DNA of 64,000 nt from Salvelinus alpinus (lineage: Eukaryota; Chordata; Actinopteri; Salmoniformes; Salmonidae), in contig NC_092100.1 in the NCBI RefSeq assembly GCF_045679555.1, positions 34,039,106-34,103,105 on the forward strand. The letters are read 5' to 3'. The stretch's first letter is position 1, and every line of letters starts with the position of its first letter. The notes beneath the pieces are model-generated. The model did not search any database and had not been told where the DNA came from. It worked only from the letters and a program-made list of their open reading frames with translations. The translations under genes were made by a program, and so were the position numbers. This document shows, piece after piece, positions 57,127 to 64,000 of this stretch.

Positions 57127-57269
57127 CTGCAGGGTAGCAACAAAACCTGAGTCTCCACCTCCCCTGTGAAGTGAAACTCAGACCCACTTTTCTGGAAAAC
57201 AAAACACATGGGAAAGAAGAAAGGGGTGTGTCTCAGTGAAGTGCGACTGAGCCCAGTGCATACTAAATG

Positions 57270-57518
<249 letters not shown>

Positions 57519-58063
57519 TATTGTCTTTAAAAAGTTACACTGTACATTATCTGATGATTAATATTAAGTTATTATCAAATATTGTGTAATTGTACTTTGC
57601 ATTCCTTTGTAATCATTTATTTCCCCTGGACATATTTGAAAAGTCACACCAGTGGGGTGCATGAGCCTCGAGTCTCATGATGAGACCTTCTAAAACTACA
57701 GATGTTACTAAATGTAAACTAGGCTTTTGTCACTCTTGACTATCCAGCTGGCACCCACCCACTAGTGCACCTTATATCTGCTAATGGCTAGTGACCTTGT
57801 GCCCATATTGAGCAAATGACAGTTCTCACAGTTATATGTATGTTATTGTACTGTTGTGTCTCTGTTGTTCTCCTGTCTGTAACATCATTGGCACTAAAAC
57901 TCCTATCAAAACTAAACCTACTATAACAATTCATATAAACCATTCTTATGTTTGAATTGAACTAATACTAGTAGGGCCGATGAGGGGAAGACTCATTTGG
58001 TCAACCTAACAATACATCGAATTCAAACATACTATATTTTGGTGAAAGGATACAATTAAGCAA

Positions 58064-58256
58064 TAAGGCACGAGGAGGGGTGGTAAATTGTCAATTTAGC
58101 ACAATCCCACAAGGTGCCTTATTGCTATCATACACTTCTTACCAATGTAATTAGAACAGTAAATAGTCATTTTTTGTCATACCCATGGTATAAGGTCTGA
58201 TATACCACAGCTTTCAGCCAATCAGCATTCAAGACTCGAACCACTCGGTTTATAAT
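58064..58256. repeat. MITE-related repeat (unit 2)
   Basis: Duplicate of the repeat at 43,790 with a few substitutions. Confidence 0.65.
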
Positions 58257-58679
58257 ATGAAATAAACAACACATAGAAACAACAGACACTGGACAAAACA
58301 TGTTAAAGTTGCATGTGTTTACAGTTTTTATTTTCACAGTTTCATTGTTTTTTTACAGTAAATGTTGCGTACAGCCTTTTTAGATGAATCTATTATGGGA
58401 TTGTGTTTATCAGCAGGCCCCTCCCTCAAGCCCACCTAACCAAGCACGCAGACCACCAGAAGCCAAAGGGAAAAAGGGAAGTGGAAAGTAGTTTTGGCTT
58501 TTGTGGTTTGCTTCTGTAGTCTGAGTTTCGGTTAGTTGTTTCGAGGTCACTGCATTTCTGCAGCACTGGCTCTGCACACGTCACCCCCTGCTGGCCCGGT
58601 ATGGGAACACGACGCATCGGCCTTGTACCTGCGGTAGGCAGCACCACTGTTGCGTTACTCCCTAGTGAAGGCCACACCC

Positions 58680-59740
58680 GATGTGTAGTGTTCTCATGTC
58701 GGGACGGTCGCGGGGGAGGCGCGACCCGCCCTTAGTCTAGCCCAGGATTTCTTCTCCTTGTCCTCCTCCTCCTCCTCACTGTGGGAAGAGAGATTGTGTT
58801 CAGTACTACAATTCAGAAACCACCACAGCAAAACCTTCACATTTGCTAATAAACCTTTATCAAATAGTACTTTATCACTGGTGATGCAAGGGAGTGGCAG
58901 AGAAAACAGCAGCAGTAGAGGTCTTGATACGTATCATTGAAACGTGTCCCAATACAGACTTATTGACTTATTGAGACAACGGTTCTGAGTAGTTGTGAGA
59001 AATTGCTTGATTTACAGCAATAAAAAGGAAGTCTGTACTTGTCTCCTTTTTTTACAGATACATTATCTAGGACCTGACATCTCTGAACAGTAATATATTG
59101 TTTTACAGAGATACTTCAAACAGAGATACTTACATGATTCATAGCAAGCAGACAGAATGGGACTCCATGGGTGACCTGTTAAAGGGTTAATTAAGGTCAC
59201 CAGCCCTGAAACACAAGGAATGACAGACTTAGATGTGACGCAGTCAGGAATTACAAAACATGGTCACTTCCCTTTGATCAGACTATTTTTCTGATTCTGA
59301 ATTCAATGTATTACATGGTTTATCAATAATTCAAAAGCTATTCATTGAATTATGATTCATATGTTCTCAATAAATCTGCTACTCTCTGACTAAACAACAA
59401 CAACAACAGGTTGTTGTCATATGATCATGACTGTACATCACATTAAACTTCTACTTGTACTGCTCTAATTCATAATACGGGAAATGTACTTTAAAAGTTT
59501 TTTAAATGTTTTTAAAAAACATTCCTGTTTGTCATATCAACTTTACTTTAAAAAGTGTAAAGCAATAATTATACTGAAATGAATGTAAACTGAACTAAAT
59601 ATTCATCAGGTCAAATAACACAGGTCAATGTATACAGTAAGTTCTTTATCATTATAGAGATAAAACTCACCCCTGAATCCTTCAGCAGACATATCCGCAG
59701 GATAGAAAGGACAGATGAATCGCTGCATCTTCCTTATAAA
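58680..59740 (-). other. Putative minus-strand gene cassette, unrecognised (unit 2)
   Basis: Recent duplicate of the cassette at 44,400-45,469: TATA-like box at 59,740-59,733, middle block 59,205-59,134, acidic block starting at 58,778. A few small indels lie between blocks. Confidence 0.3.
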
Positions 59741-59803
59741 CCCTGAGAACCCTCTTCTCCTCCTCCTCCTCTCCCTCCTCTTACTCTCCCTCATCCTATA
59801 CCC

Positions 59804-60197
59804 GGTCTCCCGGGTGGCGCAGTGGTCTAGGGCACTGCATCGCAGTGCTAGCTGCGCCACCAGAGTCTCTGGGTTCGCGCCCAGGCTCTGTCGCAGCCGG
59901 CCGCAACCGGGAGATCCGTGGGGCGACGCACAATTGGCATAGCGTCGTCCGGGTTAGGGAGGGTTTGGCCGGTAGGTAGGGAGGGTTTGGCCGGTAGGGA
60001 TATCCTTGTCTCAGTATGTAAAAATGTAATAAAAATGTATGCACTCTACTGTAAGTCGCTCTGGATAAGAGCGTCTGCTCTTGGCCGGTAGGGATATCCT
60101 TGTCTCAGTATGTAAAAATGTAATAAAATGTATGCACTCTACTGTAAGTCGCTCTGGATAAGAGCGTCTGCTAAATGACTAAAAATGTAAATGTAAA
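59804..60197 (+). mobile_element. SINE inserted only in unit 2, with 7-bp target duplication
   Basis: TATACCC lies on both sides (59,797-59,803 and 60,198-60,204); unit 1 has a single TATACCC at the matching site. The element starts GGTCTCCCGGGTGGCGCAGT, has the B-box-like GGTTCGCGCCC, the CACAATTGGCATAGCGTCGT body and the GTAAGTCGCTCTGGATAAGA tail. The tail region is duplicated in tandem with a 94-bp period (59,987 and 60,081). Confidence 0.95.
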
Positions 60198-60258
60198 TAT
60201 ACCCTGAACTGTTTAGCCCTGTCTGACAGCACCTCAGACAAGCAGCCTGCACTGTGTG

Positions 60259-60699
60259 TGTCACGCCCTGACCTTAGATATCTCTGTTTTTCTATATATT
60301 TTGGTTAGGTCAGGGTGAGACTAGGGTGGGTACGCTAGTTTTGTATGTCTAGGGTTTTTGTATGTCTAGGATTTTTGTGTATGTCTAGGGTTTTTGTATG
60401 TCTAGGGGTGTCGTATGTCTAGGGGTTTTGTATGTCTATGTTGGCCTGATATGGTTCCCAATCAGAGACAGCTGTTTATCGTTGTCTCTGATTGGGGATC
60501 ATATTTAGGTAGCCATTTTTCCTCGTTTGTGTTGTGGGATCTTGTCTACTTTGAGTTGCCTTAGTGCACACCTGTAGCGGCACGGTTCGTTCGTTCGGTT
60601 GTTTGTTTGTTGTTTTGTTAGGTGAGTTTCAGTTGATTAAAATTATGTGGAACTCTACTCACACTGCACCTTGGTCTCATCATTACGACGATCGTGACA
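60259..60699. mobile_element. Solo-LTR-like repeat (unit 2)
   Basis: Duplicate of the repeat at 45,607, shorter because the internal TTCG run is contracted. Confidence 0.55.
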
Positions 60700-61032
60700 G
60701 TGTGTTTGTTTGTGTATGTGTGGTGTGTGTGTGTGTCTGTGTGTGCGTGTGTGTGTCAGCAAGCTTTACTTCTTTCTTTGTCTGTTTTGTTTACATCAAC
60801 ATCCATCTTTTAGTTTCATTTTTTGCACTGCCTATTTCTCAGATAGGGTGTGCCTTCTTTGGTTACTAGGTGCTGAACAAACACAACAAAACTCAAGGTT
60901 ACTTTCGTAACCCCGGTTAACTGATAAGTGAGATGTATCACTTATTGGGTCCAGTGGCGAAGTGGCGAATGACTCTTTATAACCCGGAAATGTGTATTTA
61001 AAAGAGAACCAAACTATGACGTGCGTACATGT

Positions 61033-62498
61033 ACAGTGCATTTGGAAAGTATTCAGACCCCTTGACTTTTTCCACATTTTGTTACGTTACGGCGTTAATC
61101 TAAAATGGATTCAATAATTTTTTCCTCAATCTACACACAATACCCCATAATGACAAAGCAAAATGTATTTTTTTACATTAGTATTCAGACTCTTTACTCA
61201 GTACTTTGTTGAAGCACCTTTGGCAGCGATTACAGCCTCGAGTCTTCTTGAGTATGACGATACAAGCTTGGCACACCTGTATGTGGGGAGTTTCTCCCAT
61301 TCTTCTCTGCAGATCCTCTCAAGCTCTGTCAGGTTGGATAGGGAAAGTCACTGCACAGCTATTTTCAGGTCTCTCCAAAGATGTTCGATCGGGTTCAAGT
61401 CCAGGTTATGACTGGGCCACTCAAGGACATTCAGAGACTTGTCCCGAAGCCACTCCAGCGTTGTCTTGGCTGTGTGCTTAGGGTCGTTGTCCTGTTGGAA
61501 GGTGAACCTTCGCCCCAGTCTGAGGTCCTGAGCGCTCTGGAGCAGGTTTTCGTCAAGGATCTCTCTGTACTTTGCTCTGTTCATCTTTCCCTCGATCCTG
61601 ACTGGTCTCACAGTCCATGCCGCTGAAAAACATCCCTACAGCATGATGCTGCCACCACCATGCTTCACCGTAGGGATGGTGCCATGTTTCCTCCATACTT
61701 AACACTTCGCATTCAGGCCAAAGTGTTCAATCTTGGTTTCATCAGACCAGAGAATCATGTTTCTCATGTTCTTAGAGTCTTTACCTGCCTTTGGGAAAAT
61801 TCCAAGCGGGCTGTCATGACCCTTTTACTGAGGAGTGGCTTCCGTGGTAGATTCCTTCTGGAAGGTTCTCCCATCTCCACAGAGGAACTCTGGAGCTCTG
61901 TGAGAGTGACCATCGGGTTCTTGGTCACCTCCCTGACCAAGGCCCTTCTCCCCGATTGCTCATTTTGGCCGGGCGGCCAGCTCTAGGAAGCGTCTTGGTT
62001 GTTCCAAACGTCTTCCATTTAAGAATGATGGAGGACACTGTGTTCTTGGGTACCTTCAATGCTGAAGAAATGTTTTGGTTCACTTCTCCAGATCTGTGCC
62101 TCGACACAATCGTGTCTCAGAGCTCTACGGACAATTCCTTTAACCTCATGGCTTGGTTTTTGGTCTGACATGCACTGTCAACTGTGGGACATTATTTAGA
62201 CAGGTGTGACTTTCCAAATCATGTCCAATCAATTGAATTTACCAAAGGTGGACTCCAATCCAGATGTAGAAACATCAAGGATGATCAATGGAAACAGGAT
62301 GCACCTGAGCTCAAGGTTTATCTGTTATATATTTTTAATACACTTGCAAAATTTTCTAAAAACCTGTTTTCGCTTTATTATGATGTATTGTGTGTAAATT
62401 GCTAAATAATATCTATATTTAATCTATTTTAGAATAAGGCTGTAACGTAACAATGTAGAAAAAGTCAAGGGGTCTGAATACATTCCGAAGGCACTGTA
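61033..62498 (-). mobile_element. Tc1-like transposon, copy 3 (hybrid of copies 1 and 2)
   Basis: From 61,033 to about 62,210 it matches copy 1, apart from a 45-bp net loss near 61,845 and scattered changes. From about 62,245 to 62,498 it matches copy 2, not copy 1. The switch falls in a 34-bp identical tract (62,211-62,244). Minus-strand transposase pieces include [18 protein letters not shown] and [17 protein letters not shown] (second Asp and Glu kept), but stops and frameshifts remain. Confidence 0.95.
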
Positions 62499-62606
62499 TG
62501 CAGCAGGTGAGTTTCAAGTTCGGGGAAAGTCATTTTCAACCAAAAAAATGCACCTTTATAAAGGAGGGTCACGTGACCTACAAACGCAATGGTCAAAAGA
62601 CTCTTA

Positions 62607-64000
62607 TACAGTTATAGTCGGAAGTTTACATACACCTTAGCCAAATACATTTAAACTCAGTTTTTCACAATTCCTGACATTTAATCCTAGTAAAAATTCC
62701 CTGTCTTAGGTCAGTTAGGATCACCACTTTATTTTAAGAATGTGAAACGTCAGAATAATAGTAGAGAGAATGATTAATTTCAGCTTTTACTTCTTTCACC
62801 ACATTCCCAGTGGGTCAGAAGTTTACATACACTCAAATAGTATTTGGTAGCATTGCCTTTAAATTGTTTAACTTGGGTCAAACGTTTTGGGTAGCCTTCC
62901 ACAAGCTTCCCACAGTAAATTGGGTGAATTTTGGCCCATTCCTCCTGACAGAGCTGGTGTAACTGAGTCAGGTTTTTAGGCCTCCTTGCTCGCACACGCT
63001 TTTTCAGTTCTACCCACAAATTTTCTATAGGATTAAGGTCAGGGCTTTGTGATGCCCACTCCAACACCTTGACTTTCTTGTCCTTAAGCCATTATGCCAC
63101 AACTTTGGAAGTACCCTTGGGTTCATTGTCCATTTGGAAGACCCATTTGCGACCAAGCTTTAAGTTCCTGACTGATGTCTTGAGATGTTGCTTCGATATA
63201 TCCACATAATTTTCCATCCTCATGATGCCATCTATTTTGTGAAGTGCACCAGTCCCTCCTGCAGCAAAGCACCTCCACAACATGATGCTGCCACCCCTGT
63301 GCTTCACGGTTGGGATGGTGTTCTTCGGTTTGCAAGTCTCCCCCTTTTTCCTCCAAACATAACGATGGTCATTATGGCCAAACAGTTCTATTTTTGTTTC
63401 ATCAGACCAGAGGACATTTCTCCAAAAAGTACAATCTTTGTCCCCATATGCAGTTGCAAACCGTAGTTTGGCTTTTTTTAATGGCGGTTTTGGAGTAGTG
63501 GATTCTTCCTTTCTGAGCGGCCTTTCAGGATATGTCAATATAGGACTCGTTTTACTGTGGATATAGACACTGTTGTACCTGTTTTCTCCAGCATCTTCAC
63601 AAGGTCCGTTGCTGTTGTTCTGTGATTGATTTGCACTTTTCGCACCAAAGTACATTCATCTCTAGGAGACAGAACGTGTCTTCTTCCTGAGCGGTATGAC
63701 GGCTGCGTGGTCCCTTGGTGTTTATACTTGCACACTATTGTTTGTACAGATGAACGTGGTACCTTCAGCGTTTGGAAATTGCTCCCAAGAATGAACCAGA
63801 CTTGTGGAGGTCTTGGCTGATTTCTTTTGATTTTCCATAATGTCAAGCAAAGAGGCACTGAGTTTGAAGGTAGGCCTTGAAATACATCCACAGGTACACC
63901 TCCAATTGACTCAAATGATGTCAATTAGCCTATCAGAAGCTTCAATAAGAGAGGATGAGGCGGTGGTTACACATGCTGTTGGTGCAGCAATTCAAGGAGT
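62607..64000 (-). mobile_element. Sleeping-Beauty-like Tc1 transposon, broken, runs off the window
   Basis: The left inverted repeat CAGTTATAGTCGGAAGTTTA, then CATACACCTTAG, is of the salmonid Tc1 type related to Sleeping Beauty. The transposase lies on the minus strand. The DNA-binding part near 63,780-63,550 contains VPRSSVQTIVCKYKHQGTTQ and LSPRDECTLVRKVQINHRTT. The catalytic part has NVLWSDETKIELFGHNDHRY (first Asp), VFQMDNEPKG (second Asp kept, the following Asp-Pro-Lys-His altered) and [11 protein letters not shown] (Glu). A stop replaces a Lys codon just after SKVVA at 63,092, and at least one frameshift separates the halves. The right end is outside the window. Confidence 0.95.

Overview
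Organism. This is vertebrate nuclear DNA from a ray-finned fish, almost certainly a salmonid (trout, salmon or char). Two split genes have GT/AG introns. Introns and spacers are filled with the repeats typical of salmonid genomes: several Tc1/mariner families including a Sleeping-Beauty-type copy, tRNA-derived SINEs, L2/CR1-like and L1-like LINEs, hairpin MITEs and long CA microsatellites. Nothing prokaryotic (operon, CRISPR array, phage) is present.

Layout. (1) 1-29,993, plus strand: the 3' ten coding exons of an ELL-family RNA polymerase II elongation factor gene, best matched to ell3 at its C-terminus. The first coding exon(s) lie before the window. Its introns hold LINEs, MITEs, SINEs and one long decayed L1-like element (about 22.2-28.8 kb), itself interrupted by SINEs and a Tc1 copy. 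(2) 29,994-38,777: intergenic space between two convergent genes, with a local repeat present three times and two full-length dead Tc1 elements. (3) 38,778-40,471, minus strand: a complete three-exon peroxin gene, pex11b. (4) 40,543-62,570: a recent large tandem duplication starting 72 bp upstream of the pex11b start codon. Unit 1 is 14,160 bp and unit 2 is 7,868 bp. They are nearly identical where both exist, but unit 2 lacks about 6.7 kb of the middle. The Tc1 copy in unit 2 is a hybrid: its left part matches the first Tc1 of unit 1 and its right part matches the second. That is the expected product of recombination between the two Tc1 copies. Unit 2 also carries a SINE with a 7-bp target duplication that unit 1 lacks. 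(5) 62,571-64,000: a Sleeping-Beauty-like Tc1 transposon with a broken transposase, running off the window.

Genes and how they relate. ELL proteins act in nuclear transcription elongation and PEX11 proteins act in peroxisome division; they are neighbours, not partners. In the duplicated block I see no recognisable conserved protein. There are TATA-containing minus-strand cassettes that could be small genes: one with an acidic, tyrosine-rich exon and an IRF-like site upstream of TATA, and another present in three copies, one of them older and decayed. These are tentative.

The most notable structure is the tandem duplication plus Tc1-Tc1 recombination scar. The main alternative is that the assembly placed two haplotypes in tandem; the junction at 54,702/54,703 is the place to test that.
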